DNA of 64,000 bases. Source: Frankia alni ACN14a. GTDB lineage: Bacteria; Actinomycetota; Actinomycetes; Frankiales; Frankiaceae. This document shows, in pieces, positions 48,729 to 59,498 of the stretch. The notes under the pieces were generated by a model, which made no database searches, was not told where the DNA came from, and saw nothing but the letters and a program-made list of their open reading frames with translations. The number at the start of each line of letters is the position of its first letter. Positions within the stretch are counted from its first letter, which is position 1. The position numbers and the translations under genes were made by a program. The DNA is taken from contig NC_008278.1 of the NCBI RefSeq assembly GCF_000058485.1, forward strand, positions 7,000,962-7,064,961. Direction: 5' to 3'.

Positions 48729-49952
48729 ATGGTGGGTGGAGTGCGTTCCTGGCCGGACGACGGGAAGTTCGAGGCGGCGGTCTCCCGCGGTTCGTTCGAG
48801 CACCCGCGCCTCCAGGGGATCACCTTCGATCGGGAGGCGTCCGGCGGGCTTCTGCACGCGCTCGGCGCCTCGGCCGTCGTCTTCTTCGGCCGACGGGGAA
48901 CGGAGGGCGTGGCGCTGCGCTGCCCGACCCGCGACCTCGGCAGCGGCGCCCCGGCCCGCTACGCGGAGCTGGCCGCTCGGCGTGCGGGCAACCCCGGGCT
49001 CGCCGGGCTCGCCGGGCTCGCCGAGGCGGAGTGGATCGATCGCGGCGTCCAGGTTGACGGCGAGTGGTGGCCGGTGATCGTGATGGAACGGGTGGAGGGT
49101 CGCACGCTGGCCAACCACGTGGAGCACGCGGTCGAGAACGAGCCCGGGAGGCTCCTCGCGGCCGCGGAGGACTGGCTGGCGTTCGTCTCCGCGCTCGGCG
49201 CCGCCGACATCGCGCACGGCGACCTCCAGCAGGACAACATCTTCGTCACGCCGAAAGGACAGCTGAAGGCCGTCGACCTCGACGGGGTCTGGCTTCCGTC
49301 CACAGCCCACCTGCCCCCGAGCGAGACGGGGCACCGGCACTACCAGCATCCGCGCCGCGGCCGGACCGACTGGGGCCGGACCACCGACACGTTCTCCGCG
49401 CTGGTCATCTATGCGTCGCTTCGCGCGCTGGCCGCCGACCCGGAACTCTGGGAGCGCTATCACAACGGCGAGAACCTGGTGTTCAGCGACAACGATCTGG
49501 CACGCCCCGGCAGGACCTCCCTGTGGGACCGGCTGTCCGGCAGTTCGGACCGGGAAGTCCGTCAGCTCCTGCCCCTGCTGCGCGAACTCTGTGACGGGCC
49601 GGCCGACCCGGGCTGCGACCTCACGACCCTGCTGGAGAGCCATCGCAAGGCGCTGGCCGAGGGCTCCACGACGCAGGTGGCCCTGACACCGGTCGGCGGG
49701 AATGACGGCGCCGAGGACGACGGGGACCGCTGGTGGGAGGAACCCGGCCAAGGTCCGGTGGAAACCGGCGGTGAATGGTTCGAGGCCGAGGAGAGCAGGG
49801 GCACGACCATCATTTCCACGCCGCCCGTGGGGCCCGCCGTCGCCCCCACGTCCCATCCGCCGCGCACCCGCCCACGACGTCGGCTCGGTCGCACGGTCCT
49901 CGTTCTGGCGGCCCTGGCCGTTCTGATTGTCACCCTGGCTCTGATCTCCTGA
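48729..49952 (+). CDS. Membrane-anchored protein kinase-like protein (TerY-P type module)
   Basis: 407 residues. The kinase fold is recognisable from VVFFGRRGTEGVALRCP (strand 3), the hinge VIVMERVEGRTL, the catalytic loop AHGDLQQDNIFV and the metal-binding DLDG in LKAVDLDGVWLP. The strand-3 Lys is replaced by Arg. A charged linker and a single C-terminal helix (TVLVLAALAVLIVTLALIS) follow, so the catalytic part is cytoplasmic and tail-anchored. ATG 48729 is taken; GTG 48741 is possible. First of four same-strand genes with zinc-ribbon, vWA and PP2C proteins, the composition of TerY-P phospho-signalling triads. Confidence 0.82.
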   Translation: MVGGVRSWPDDGKFEAAVSRGSFEHPRLQGITFDREASGGLLHALGASAVVFFGRRGTEGVALRCPTRDLGSGAPARYAELAARRAGNPGLAGLAGLAEAEWIDRGVQVDGEWWPVIVMERVEGRTLANHVEHAVENEPGRLLAAAEDWLAFVSALGAADIAHGDLQQDNIFVTPKGQLKAVDLDGVWLPSTAHLPPSETGHRHYQHPRRGRTDWGRTTDTFSALVIYASLRALAADPELWERYHNGENLVFSDNDLARPGRTSLWDRLSGSSDREVRQLLPLLRELCDGPADPGCDLTTLLESHRKALAEGSTTQVALTPVGGNDGAEDDGDRWWEEPGQGPVETGGEWFEAEESRGTTIISTPPVGPAVAPTSHPPRTRPRRRLGRTVLVLAALAVLIVTLALIS

Positions 49953-49994
49953 CGTTCCGGTCTCCTGACGTTCCGGCCCGCTGAGGACGGCTCC

Positions 49995-51392
49995 ATGCAG
50001 AATCCCGCTTCGCCGCCAACCCGGCCGCCCGGCCGCTCGCCGACTCTCGCGGACCATGTCCGGGCCTACCGCGTGCACATCGCCGTCGTCGCCACGGCGC
50101 TACTGGTCATCGCGGTGACCGGGCTGCTGACCGGCGGATCCTCGGCTTCGCCGGCGCCCCGGGCCTTCGTGACCACAGATCCGTCCCGAGCCGCTCAGGT
50201 GGCGGAATCGGAGTCCCGCGCCTACGAACTGGTTGCCCTGGTCGGCAGGACTGCGTCCTCGGCACCGCCGTCGGATGCGCCCAGCCAGGTGGATTTCCCC
50301 ACCTCCGTCTACCCGTCGAACGTCAAGGCGATTCCGGCGGACAGAAGACCCGCGCAGGATCCCCGTTGTGAGCCGGACCATCCCCTCGGTACCGGCTCCG
50401 GGCAGGGTGCCAAACCCCCGTGCTTTGCCGATCAGCAGCGCGGCATCGTGCTCAGACTTTCCGGCCCGCTCCACTTCGACAGCACGTGGCCGGTGGACAA
50501 GAAGACGCCCGTCTACAAGGCCGCGCCCACCGGGGCCGGCGCCGTGGTGGAACTGGCGCTGAAGCCCGGCCAGGCCGAGGCGCTGCGCTCGGCCGGGGTT
50601 CTCCTTGTCGCTGCCAACGACCTGCGGGACGCCGCCGGTAAGCTGCCGTCCTCCTTTGCCGTGTACGGCGACACTGCCGGGAGCGACAAGGCCTCCCGGC
50701 TGCGAGACGCGACCCGGCGGGCGACGGCCGACGACACCCGCAGCGGTCGAGCGCTCGGCTGGGCTGTCCTGTTCGCGGTGGGGGTCGCTCTGATACCGAT
50801 GACGAACCTGGTCCTGGGGGGCGCTCGTACCGAGGGCGCCCGAAGGTCGGGATCCCTCCCCGCGCAGCCGGAGGGACTCGCGGAACGCGAGGCGTCCCCG
50901 CCGTACGACGCCGAAACGGCGTACGACACCGAACCCGCGTACGAGACCGGCTCGCCGTACGAGTCCGAAACGGCTCACACAGCGGCAACGCCGTACGAGG
51001 TAGGCCCGGCATACGAGGCAGGCCCGGCATACGAGGCGGAGGCAGCACGCGAGGTGGAGGCGGAGTACGAGGTGGAGGCGGAGTACGGAAGGCCCGCACG
51101 GAAGCCGTTCCCCGAGACACCGCCCGAGGGGGCCTCGGACGACGACTACGCGCCCGCGCGACCAGCGGCGCCGCCGTCCCTCGGCTGGCGACTACTGAAC
51201 GATCCGATGTGCCCGCGCTGTAGCACCGATCACGCGATCACGGCGACCTATGACTGCGGGCACTGCGCACATCGCTGGACTGTCGAATCCGGCGATCCCT
51301 GGCCCGACGTGGTGGTGGATCCGTCGGCGCCGACCCTGGCCGCCGGGCCCGTCCCCGCGCTCGGGGAACGCCCGGACCGCCGTTCCCTCTGA
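49995..51392 (+). CDS. Two-pass membrane protein with Tyr-repeat region and zinc ribbon
   Basis: 465 residues. Helix one is at residues 27-47 (VHIAVVATALLVIAVTGLL), followed by an extracytoplasmic domain of ~200 residues with two Cys (DPRCEPDHP and KPPCFADQQ), then helix two (LGWAVLFAVGVALIPMTNLVL). The cytoplasmic part has eleven six-residue units, mostly Tyr plus five acidic/Ala residues (YDAETAYDTEPAY), then a C-terminal zinc ribbon with CPRC and CGHC. ATG 49995 follows GAGGACGG. It lies between the kinase-like and vWA genes, so it is likely a sensor and phosphorylation target of this module (inference). Confidence 0.8.
   Translation: MQNPASPPTRPPGRSPTLADHVRAYRVHIAVVATALLVIAVTGLLTGGSSASPAPRAFVTTDPSRAAQVAESESRAYELVALVGRTASSAPPSDAPSQVDFPTSVYPSNVKAIPADRRPAQDPRCEPDHPLGTGSGQGAKPPCFADQQRGIVLRLSGPLHFDSTWPVDKKTPVYKAAPTGAGAVVELALKPGQAEALRSAGVLLVAANDLRDAAGKLPSSFAVYGDTAGSDKASRLRDATRRATADDTRSGRALGWAVLFAVGVALIPMTNLVLGGARTEGARRSGSLPAQPEGLAEREASPPYDAETAYDTEPAYETGSPYESETAHTAATPYEVGPAYEAGPAYEAEAAREVEAEYEVEAEYGRPARKPFPETPPEGASDDDYAPARPAAPPSLGWRLLNDPMCPRCSTDHAITATYDCGHCAHRWTVESGDPWPDVVVDPSAPTLAAGPVPALGERPDRRSL
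50903..51089. repeat. 18-bp degenerate array coding Tyr-x5 repeats
   Basis: Eleven in-frame 18-bp units with a Tyr codon (tac) at the same position in nine of them; His and Arg replace Tyr in two. DNA identity between units is moderate, so the phase and Tyr seem conserved by selection rather than by recent duplication. Confidence 0.85.
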
Positions 51393-51421
51393 CGCTTCGT
51401 GACACCGCGAGGAGATGGTTC

Positions 51422-52252
51422 GTGCCCTACTCCCAGTCCATCGACCGCACCACCCCAGGTTGTGTGATCTTCCTTCTGGACCAGTCCGACTCCATGAACC
51501 TGCCGGTCGGCGGTCGTCCCGGTGTCTCCAGGGCCGAACTGCTGGCCGACATCGTCAACGACACGATCGCCATGATCATGCGCCGGTGCCGAAAGGTCCA
51601 CACCGAGCCCACGCCACGGGCCTACTACGACCTGGCGGTGATCGGCTACTACGGGCAGGAGGTGCGCTCGCTGCTGGGTGGACCGCTGGCCGGCCAGTGG
51701 CTGGCCTCCATCCCGGAGCTGTTCGGCTCGATCCTCCGGCACGAGGATCGCGACGGCCGGCCCAAGCCGGTCTGGGTCGAGCCGTTCGCGACCGGCCCGA
51801 CCCCGATGTGCGCGGCCTTCAACCAGGCCGGCCGCCTGGCCAACGGCTGGGCGGCCGGTCACCAGCGCTCGCATCCCCCGATCGTCATCAACATCACCGA
51901 CGGGATGGCGACCGACGGTGACAGCGAGGCGGTGCGGACGTGGGCCGGTCGGCTACGGTCGCTGCACACTCGGGACGGGAACCTCCTGCTGTTCAACGTG
52001 AGCCTGTCCGACGGCATGTCGGTCTCCGTGCGCTTCCCGGCCAGCTCCACCGAGCTGCCGGTGGGTGACGAGTTCGCCCGCCTGTTGTTCGACACCTCCA
52101 GCGAAGTGCCGGCGGAGATGCGCAAGCGGGCGGAGTACACCAACGACATCACCCTGGCCGCGGGCGCCCGCGGCTTCGTGGCGAACGCGGCGCCCGACGA
52201 CCTCGTCCTGGCGCTGCGAGTCGGCACGAGCCTGACCGATGACCGCAGGTGA
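51422..52252 (+). CDS. von Willebrand A-domain protein (TerY-like)
   Basis: 276 residues, one vWA domain. The MIDAS metal site is complete: DQSDS at residues 20-24, Thr in ATGPTPM, and the acidic ITDGMATDGD. The central beta strands VIFLLD, YYDLAVIGYYG and IVINITDG fit the Rossmann-type vWA fold. TerY-type proteins have this form. GTG 51422 follows CGAGGAG by nine bases. The gene ends 14 bases inside the phosphatase gene, so translation is coupled. Expected to bridge the kinase-like and PP2C proteins through Mg-dependent contacts. Confidence 0.9.
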   Translation: MPYSQSIDRTTPGCVIFLLDQSDSMNLPVGGRPGVSRAELLADIVNDTIAMIMRRCRKVHTEPTPRAYYDLAVIGYYGQEVRSLLGGPLAGQWLASIPELFGSILRHEDRDGRPKPVWVEPFATGPTPMCAAFNQAGRLANGWAAGHQRSHPPIVINITDGMATDGDSEAVRTWAGRLRSLHTRDGNLLLFNVSLSDGMSVSVRFPASSTELPVGDEFARLLFDTSSEVPAEMRKRAEYTNDITLAAGARGFVANAAPDDLVLALRVGTSLTDDRR

Positions 52253-53045
52253 GTCGGCCGTCCCTCGGCCGGAGGGGCCGCTGCGGACCAGCGCGGGGAT
52301 CCTGCGCCTGCCGAAGAACGCGATCGACCCGATCGAGGACGGCGCGGCGGCGAGCGAACGGACGGGGCGGTTCGCCGTCGCGGACGGCGCGTCGGCCGGC
52401 CGAGACGTGCATCTGTGGGCGCGTGCCCTCGTGCACGCCTATATCCGTCGACCGCCGCCGGTGCAGCCGACCGGCACCGAGCTGCGGGACTGGTTCCACG
52501 CCGTGGCACAGCAGTGGTCCGCGACGGCGCCCGAGGCGGTCGGGCCGAGCTGGCTCGACGACGGGCCCGGCGCGGTCACCACCGCCTACGCCACCTTCCT
52601 GGGGCTGCAACTGGTCCGGCGCCCCGACGGTCGAACCGGGTGGGACGCGGTCGCCGTGGGCGACTGCTGCCTGGTCCGGCTCGGCGCAGACGCCGAGATC
52701 ACGACGTTTCCGCTGACCGGGCCGGAGCAGTTCACCGACACTCCGCACCTCGTGCCGGGCAGTCCGGCCATGATCGACGGTGCCCTGCGCACCGGCCTGC
52801 GCTACCTGGCCGGCCCGCTGACGGCCGGCGACACCCTGTTCCTCGCCACCGACGCGGTCGCCCGGTGGCTGCTCACCCTGGCCCGGGACGATCCGGCCGG
52901 ACTGCGGCAGGTCGCCCGCACGCCCCGGGACGAGCTGCGCGCCCACCTGGCGACCCAGCGCGGGTCGGGCGCGGTGGAGAAGGATGACCTGACCCTGCTC
53001 ACCCTCCGGGTCAGGGCCGCCCCGGCCGGTCCGTCCCCCGCCTGA
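52239..53045 (+). CDS. PP2C-type Ser/Thr phosphatase
   Basis: 268 residues. PP2C metal-binding motifs are visible: an early EDG (Asp34), FAVADGASAG (Asp49), VAVGDCCLV, LFLATDAVARWLL and KDDLTLLTL near the C-terminus. This is a compact, single-domain cytosolic phosphatase with no membrane segment. ATG 52239 lies inside the end of the vWA gene. It is the fourth and last gene of the kinase/zinc-ribbon/vWA/PP2C unit and should reverse the kinase's phosphorylation. groEL follows after 291 bases with its own control element. Confidence 0.9.
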   Translation: MTAGESAVPRPEGPLRTSAGILRLPKNAIDPIEDGAAASERTGRFAVADGASAGRDVHLWARALVHAYIRRPPPVQPTGTELRDWFHAVAQQWSATAPEAVGPSWLDDGPGAVTTAYATFLGLQLVRRPDGRTGWDAVAVGDCCLVRLGADAEITTFPLTGPEQFTDTPHLVPGSPAMIDGALRTGLRYLAGPLTAGDTLFLATDAVARWLLTLARDDPAGLRQVARTPRDELRAHLATQRGSGAVEKDDLTLLTLRVRAAPAGPSPA

Positions 53046-53159
53046 CCCGGCACCTCGCACCGGCGCTCACCGCCGTTCCCTCAGCCGCGGGTCGGCCTTC
53101 CCGGCAGGGCCCCACTTCAGGGTGGGATGGCAGCGGACGCGGCTCCGACGTGGTGGTGA

Positions 53160-54965
<1,806 letters not shown>

Positions 54966-54977
54966 GCCCTCCCCCGG

Positions 54978-55016
54978 ACCGCCCGCAGGCCCCGACACCG
55001 TCGGGCCGCGGGCGGT
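54978..55016 (+). terminator. Hairpin terminator after groEL
   Basis: accgcccgc...ggcccc-gac pairs with gtcgggcc-gcgggcggt over 54978-55016, about 16 bp with two single-base bulges and a three-base loop. It starts 12 bases after the groEL stop. Confidence 0.7.
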
Positions 55017-55204
55017 TCGAGCAGAAAAGCGAGTAGGCGTAGTAGGCGTCCAGCTCCGATGCGGGATCGCGCCGCGCGTGCGCAACCAGCTCGCGGTACA
55101 GAGCAGCGAACATGGTGCCCGCGGCTCGGTGCGCCCCCGGCACCACGCCTACGTCCAGCGCTTCGACCGGCGGCGACACAGGGTCGGGTATCGTCGAGAC
55201 ACCA

Positions 55205-55277
55205 GCCGGTGTGGCGCAATTGGTAGCGCACTCGACTTGTAATCGAGCGGTTAGGGGTTCGAGTCCCCTCACCGGCT
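55205..55277 (+). tRNA. tRNA-Thr (anticodon TGT)
   Basis: A 73-base cloverleaf. The acceptor arms gccggtg (55205-55211) and caccggc (55270-55276) pair fully, with T as discriminator. The anticodon stem ctcga/tcgag encloses loop cttgtaa with anticodon TGT at 55238-55240, reading ACA. The T arm is aggggttcgagtcccct with the invariant TTCGA. CCA is not encoded. Confidence 0.97.
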
Positions 55278-55636
55278 CTGGTAGGTCGCCGTTCGATCGT
55301 GTCGAGCAACCACGGGCGGCGCCACGCCGAACCGCAAGGGCTTGCGGTCAAGGCTCAACAAGCTGGTGCACTTCGCCCTCGTTGACCGCCCCGCGGCGAA
55401 GCCCCCGCCGTGGCCGCCCCCGCACTGCGACCGCAACCGACACCGCCCTGGCGGGGCAGCCGGTGTGAGCCGGGTCAGCTCGGCCGCACCACCCGCGCGG
55501 GTCGCCCCCGCGGGCAGCCACGTCCGCGGGTCGAGCCCGCGTGATCGCCCTATGATCGGGTTCCTGGTCGGGGCGCGTCGGGTATGACGGACGGGCTGGC
55601 TTCGTGCCGTCTGTCCTAGAAAGCGGGGCGTTGCGG

Positions 55637-56401
55637 ATGGGAAGCATCGTCAGGGCGGAGGCGAGGTCCGCGGGGGCTCCGCGGGAGCAGGGCGGGGGCG
55701 GCTGCGCTGGTCCGGGCGGGCGGCGGAGGCCGGCTCGTGCCGGCCTGCTTGCGACGGTGCTCGCGGCGGTGCTCGTCGCCTGCTCCGGCTCCGGTTCCGG
55801 CAGCGGTGGCGACGGAGCCGCCTCGCCGTCGACCTCCCCGGCTCCCACGGGCTCGGCGAGCGTCACCTCGCCGGCGGCTTCGGGTGGCACGGCCGCGACG
55901 CCCGCTCCGACGGCCCGGGAAACGGCGACCGCGGCCGCGTCGGTGGGACCGCGGGTCGACGCGCGGAGCTGGTCGAGCCAGCCGGCGGTGTCCGCGCGCC
56001 AGGCGACCCGGCCCGTCCGGCTCGTGTCGCTGCGCAGTGCGCCCAACGTGGAGAACGGCGTCCGCTTCCAGCGGCTCGTGCTGGAGTTCACCGGGGGTGT
56101 CCCCGGCTACCGCGCCGGGTTCGTGCCACAGGTGATCCGGCCCGGTTCCGGTGCGCCGCTGCCGCTGGCCGGGCAGGCGGACTTCGAACTGGTCCTGACC
56201 TCCACCGCCGCCCACGACGACCAGGGCGCCTCGACGCTGCGCACGGCGCCGGACGGCACGGGCCAGTCCGGGCTGAGCTACGCGCTGGCCGGCGACTTCG
56301 AGGGGACGGTGCACATCGGCGTCGGCCTGGGACATGTCGGCGGCTTCCGCGTCGTCGAGCTCACGGCGCCGGACCGCCTCGCCGTCGACTTCCTCTCCTG
56401 A
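55637..56401 (+). CDS. AMIN-like-domain lipoprotein
   Basis: 254 residues. Basic head, hydrophobic AGLLATVLAAVLVAC with lipobox LVAC, then a Ser/Thr/Pro linker of ~75 residues. The C-terminal ~150 residues form a beta domain (RLVSLRSAPNVENGVRFQRL, VLEFTGGVPGYRAGFV, then FRVVELTAPDRLAVDFLS), which is the actinobacterial AMIN-like domain, thought to bind envelope polymers. ATG 55637 is preceded by GCGGGGCG and gives a normal signal peptide; earlier codons in frame would lengthen the head abnormally. Exported and membrane-anchored. Confidence 0.85.
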   Translation: MGSIVRAEARSAGAPREQGGGGCAGPGGRRRPARAGLLATVLAAVLVACSGSGSGSGGDGAASPSTSPAPTGSASVTSPAASGGTAATPAPTARETATAAASVGPRVDARSWSSQPAVSARQATRPVRLVSLRSAPNVENGVRFQRLVLEFTGGVPGYRAGFVPQVIRPGSGAPLPLAGQADFELVLTSTAAHDDQGASTLRTAPDGTGQSGLSYALAGDFEGTVHIGVGLGHVGGFRVVELTAPDRLAVDFLS

Positions 56402-56412
56402 CAACCCGACCG

Positions 56413-56472
56413 GTCACGGGCCTCGAGGTCACGGGCCTCGAGGTCACGGGCCACGAGGTCACGGGCCACGAC
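56413..56472. repeat. 15-bp tandem array after the lipoprotein gene
   Basis: gtcacgggcctcgag and a variant (gtcacgggccacgag) at 56413, 56428, 56443 and 56458, four copies, starting 12 bases after the stop codon. Confidence 0.93.
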
Positions 56473-56550
56473 GGTCAGGGGACACGACGATTACAGAGTG
56501 CGCAAGTCGGGTTGACCCGACTGTGGCGATAGCGCCACGATTTCGGCATC

Positions 56551-57633
56551 ATGGGCTTTTTTGACCGAGTCTCCTCGGCTGTGCCACCGCGACCGGCGAG
56601 CCCCTGGCTCGCCCCGCCGGACCACCAGCTCGCCGGGGTGGTTCCCCTTGCGCTGATCGTCGTCCGCAATGTCGACACCGCGGTGTCCGTCGCGGGCCTT
56701 GCCGCGTATCCCGCGGGCGTGGAGATCACCCTGGAGATCCGGCTGCGGCCCGGCACCGAGCCCGGTGTCGATCCGCGGCTGGCGGTGGACTGGAGCCGGG
56801 GTGCCGCCCGGATGGTCCGGTTCGGGATCGCCCTTCCCGACGGTTCACGGGCCGTCGCGGCCCGACCCGGGGACACCGTCACGACCCGCCTCGGCGAGTC
56901 GGGTGGCCCGTTGCTGACGGCCCTGCCCGATGGGACCGCGGCGGAGGAGCCGGTGGCGCGCAATTTCCCCTTACCCGCGCCGCCGGGCGTGCGGCGCGGG
57001 ATCCTGCCTGGCTCCGTCGCGGGCTTCGTCGGCTCGCGGGCGGAACAGACGCACCGGCTGCGGTACTGGCTCTGGCCCCTGCCGCCGGACGGTCCGCTGA
57101 CCTTCGTCGCCGAGTTCCTCGCCCGCGGCCTGCCCGAGTCACGCGTCGTCGTGGACGGCGCCGTGATCCGGGCGGCCGCCGACCGGGCGGTCGACCTGTG
57201 GCCGCCGGCCGGACTGCCCGAGGCCGGGCCGGCGCCGGCCGACGTCGCGGCGGCCGCGGCAGCGATCCGGGCGGCGTTCACCACGGCCTTCACGGGTGAT
57301 CAGGACGCCGAAGCCGCCCTGGCCGCCGTCGACGACGGCGCGTCCCTGCAATCGACGCTGGAAACCGTGCGCGACCGCCATCCGCAGGCGACGTGGAGCG
57401 CGCGGGTGCTGATCGGGGAGCCGGTGTTCACCGACCCGGCCCACGCGTCGCTCGCCTTCGAGGTGGTGCTGAGCCACGCGCCCGCCTACGGCACCCTGCT
57501 CGGCGAGGCCGTTCTCGTCGACGGGAGATGGAAGGTCGCGCGAAGCACGTACTGCACGGTGATGTCCTGGGCCGGAGTGTCCTGTCCGGATCGCCTGGGA
57601 CCCGAGCCCCCGGGACCCGAGCCCCTGGGCTAG
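56551..57633 (+). CDS. Protein of unknown function
   Basis: 360 residues from ATG 56551. The N-terminal ~210 residues resemble a beta sandwich (ALIVVRNVDTAVSVAGLAAYP, GVEITLEIRLRPG, LTFVAEFLARGLPES). The C-terminal ~120 residues look like an NTF2/SnoaL-type cone (AAIRAAFTTAFTGDQDAE, then VFTDPAHASLAFEVVLSH, AVLVDGRWKVARST). It has no signal peptide or membrane helix, so is cytoplasmic. The end carries a GPEPPGPEP duplication. I recognise no named family. Confidence 0.8.
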   Translation: MGFFDRVSSAVPPRPASPWLAPPDHQLAGVVPLALIVVRNVDTAVSVAGLAAYPAGVEITLEIRLRPGTEPGVDPRLAVDWSRGAARMVRFGIALPDGSRAVAARPGDTVTTRLGESGGPLLTALPDGTAAEEPVARNFPLPAPPGVRRGILPGSVAGFVGSRAEQTHRLRYWLWPLPPDGPLTFVAEFLARGLPESRVVVDGAVIRAAADRAVDLWPPAGLPEAGPAPADVAAAAAAIRAAFTTAFTGDQDAEAALAAVDDGASLQSTLETVRDRHPQATWSARVLIGEPVFTDPAHASLAFEVVLSHAPAYGTLLGEAVLVDGRWKVARSTYCTVMSWAGVSCPDRLGPEPPGPEPLG

Positions 57634-57748
57634 GCCGCCCACCTGCGGCCGGCCGGGGCGGGCGCAAGGGCGTAGCGTCGAAGGCGAGAGACCCGGGACC
57701 CGGGGGTCCGAGGTCCGGAGACCCACCGGCCGCGGCTGGGGGGTGCAG

Positions 57749-59008
57749 ATGGCAGTGCGGATGCCGGTCGACCGCCGGCGTAGATGCGATCTCGCCGAGA
57801 TTCTGGCGGCCGGCGCCCTGGTGCCGAGCTACCAGCCTCTCGTCGACCTGGAGTCGGGCGAGGTCGTCGGCTATGAGGCGCTCGCCCGGTGGCCGGGCCT
57901 CGGACCCGTGGATCCGATCTCCGCGTTCGCCGAGGCCCAGGCCCAGGGGCGCCTGGCGGATCTGGACTGGGCGTGCCGGCTCGCCGCCCTGCGGGGCGCG
58001 CTCGACGTGTCGTTGGGAAACGAGCAGACCCTGTTCATCAACCTGACGGCCTCGTCCTGCGTGACCTCGCAGCCGCCGGCGGTCGCCACGCTGGTCGACG
58101 AGGCAGTCCACAAGCTGCGCGTCGTGCTCGAACTGACGGAGAACTCGCTGTCGCGCCAGCCGTCCGAGCTGCTGCGCACCATCCGGTGGGCGCGGGACCG
58201 GGGCTGGGGGATCGCGCTCGACGACGTCGGCGTGAACCCGGACTCGCTCGCGCTGCTGCCGTTCGTCGCCCCGGACGTCATCAAACTCGATCTGTCGCTC
58301 GTGCAACACAGCCCGCAGCCGCAGCAGGCCCGCACGATCACGGCCATCATGGCGCACGCCGAGCGGACCGGGGCCGTCATCCTGGCCGAGGGCGTCGAGA
58401 CCCCCGCTCATCTGGAGCAGGCTCTCGCGTTCGGGGCTAGGTACGGGCAGGGCTGGCTCTTCGGCCGTCCCGGGCCGCTTCCCGCGGCCGCGTCGGCCGC
58501 TCGACTGCCGTTCACGAAACGACCGGCGCAGGCCCCGACGACTCCGTTCGAGCTCGTCCGGGAGTCCAGGGATCTCCGGGTCGGGCGCAAGAAGCTGCTC
58601 CTGGCGATCTCGCACGAGATCGAGCGGCAGGCGATGACACTCGGTGATCCGCCGGTGCTGCTCTCCGCGTTCGAGACCGCCGACACGTTCACCCCGGCGA
58701 CGAGCCAGCGGTACGCGTGCCTCGCGGTCGCCTGCCCCTTCGTCGGCGTCCTGGCGGCCGATCTTCGCCCGGGGAGATGTCCGGGCGTGCGTGACATCTG
58801 CCTGACCGCGGCGGACCCGCTGGTCGGGGAATGGGTCGTGACCGCCGTCGGACCGCACTACGCCAGCGCGCTCATCGCTCGCGATCTCGTCGACGCAGGG
58901 CCGGACGGCGATCGCCGGTTCGCGTTCGTGATCACCCACGACCGGGAGACGGTGGTGTCCGCCGGCCGCTCCCTGATGGCGCGCATCACCGACGCCGCCC
59001 CCACCTGA
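57749..59008 (+). CDS. EAL-domain c-di-GMP phosphodiesterase with DICT sensory domain
   Basis: About 419 residues. The EAL domain (residues 5-245) has YEALARWPG, LVVLELTEN-like VLELTENSL, IALDDVGVNPDSLALLPF, IKLDLSLV and AEGVETPAHLEQA, with GQGWLFGRP at the end; all metal and catalytic acidic residues appear kept. The C-terminal DICT domain (ISHEIERQ, LLSAFETADTFTPATSQRY) is often linked with EAL and GGDEF proteins and thought to sense light or redox. ATG 57749 has GGGGGG upstream; GTG 57743 is an alternative. It would hydrolyse c-di-GMP, a regulator of development in actinomycetes. Confidence 0.92.
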   Translation: MAVRMPVDRRRRCDLAEILAAGALVPSYQPLVDLESGEVVGYEALARWPGLGPVDPISAFAEAQAQGRLADLDWACRLAALRGALDVSLGNEQTLFINLTASSCVTSQPPAVATLVDEAVHKLRVVLELTENSLSRQPSELLRTIRWARDRGWGIALDDVGVNPDSLALLPFVAPDVIKLDLSLVQHSPQPQQARTITAIMAHAERTGAVILAEGVETPAHLEQALAFGARYGQGWLFGRPGPLPAAASAARLPFTKRPAQAPTTPFELVRESRDLRVGRKKLLLAISHEIERQAMTLGDPPVLLSAFETADTFTPATSQRYACLAVACPFVGVLAADLRPGRCPGVRDICLTAADPLVGEWVVTAVGPHYASALIARDLVDAGPDGDRRFAFVITHDRETVVSAGRSLMARITDAAPT

Positions 59009-59132
59009 GTCGGCCGATCCCGTCCTGACGCTCGTCACCCGCGAGCCCGATTCCACCGAGGCGTCACATCGCCCACCGCGGGCCCACGGCCGTTCGTTGC
59101 CGAGGCCTCGGGGCGTGGGGATGATGGTCCTC

Positions 59133-59498
59133 ATGGCCGACACCATCCCGATCCATGGAGTCCGCAACCGGATCGCCAAGAACGGACCGGCTATCCGCGC
59201 GGCGCTTCATCCGGGTGATCGTGAGAAGTTCGTGGCGGAACTGCGGATCGCGTTGGCCGGGGCCGACGACAGCCTCGACCTCGTGCCCGTGGCCGCGGTG
59301 ATCGACAAGTGGTGGAGCCGAGCCGTGCTCACGGCGAATCCGGAGATCGAGGCGGGAGCCCTCGCGGACCGCCGCCGGCTGGAGGCCGGAGACCTGACCG
59401 TGCTCGGCGGGACCACTTCGCACCCCGCCGGCGATCCGGAGGTTACAGATCCCCAGGCACACGATCCGTTGGGTCACCTTCGCCGAGCAACAGCGTGA
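59133..59498 (+). CDS. DUF6247-like protein, probable antitoxin
   Basis: 121 residues. The head GVRNRIAKNGPAIRAALHPG and body DREKFVAELRIALAGADD match the small helical DUF6247-type proteins that sit before RelE/ParE-like genes in actinomycetes. The region around VIDKWWSRAVLTANPEIE is helical, with a flexible Asp/His-rich tail. The C-terminal codons (about 59449-59498) overlap the next frame, as in toxin-antitoxin pairs. Start is ambiguous among ATGs at 59121, 59124 and 59133. Antitoxin role rests on gene order and small size. Confidence 0.68.
   Translation: MADTIPIHGVRNRIAKNGPAIRAALHPGDREKFVAELRIALAGADDSLDLVPVAAVIDKWWSRAVLTANPEIEAGALADRRRLEAGDLTVLGGTTSHPAGDPEVTDPQAHDPLGHLRRATA

Larger units (their letters stand above)
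54966..55636. other. Intergenic region around the tRNA gene
   Basis: Apart from the groEL terminator and tRNA-Thr at 55205-55277 no gene is supported. On the minus strand, 54990-55115 reads MFAALYRELVAHARRDPASE, which is protein-like but runs into the groEL antisense frame; I do not call it. Confidence 0.45.

Noticed and set aside
55205-55277. tRNA-Thr as an attachment site for an integrated element
   Set aside because: No integrase or repeated tRNA 3' end was found in the flanking sequence.
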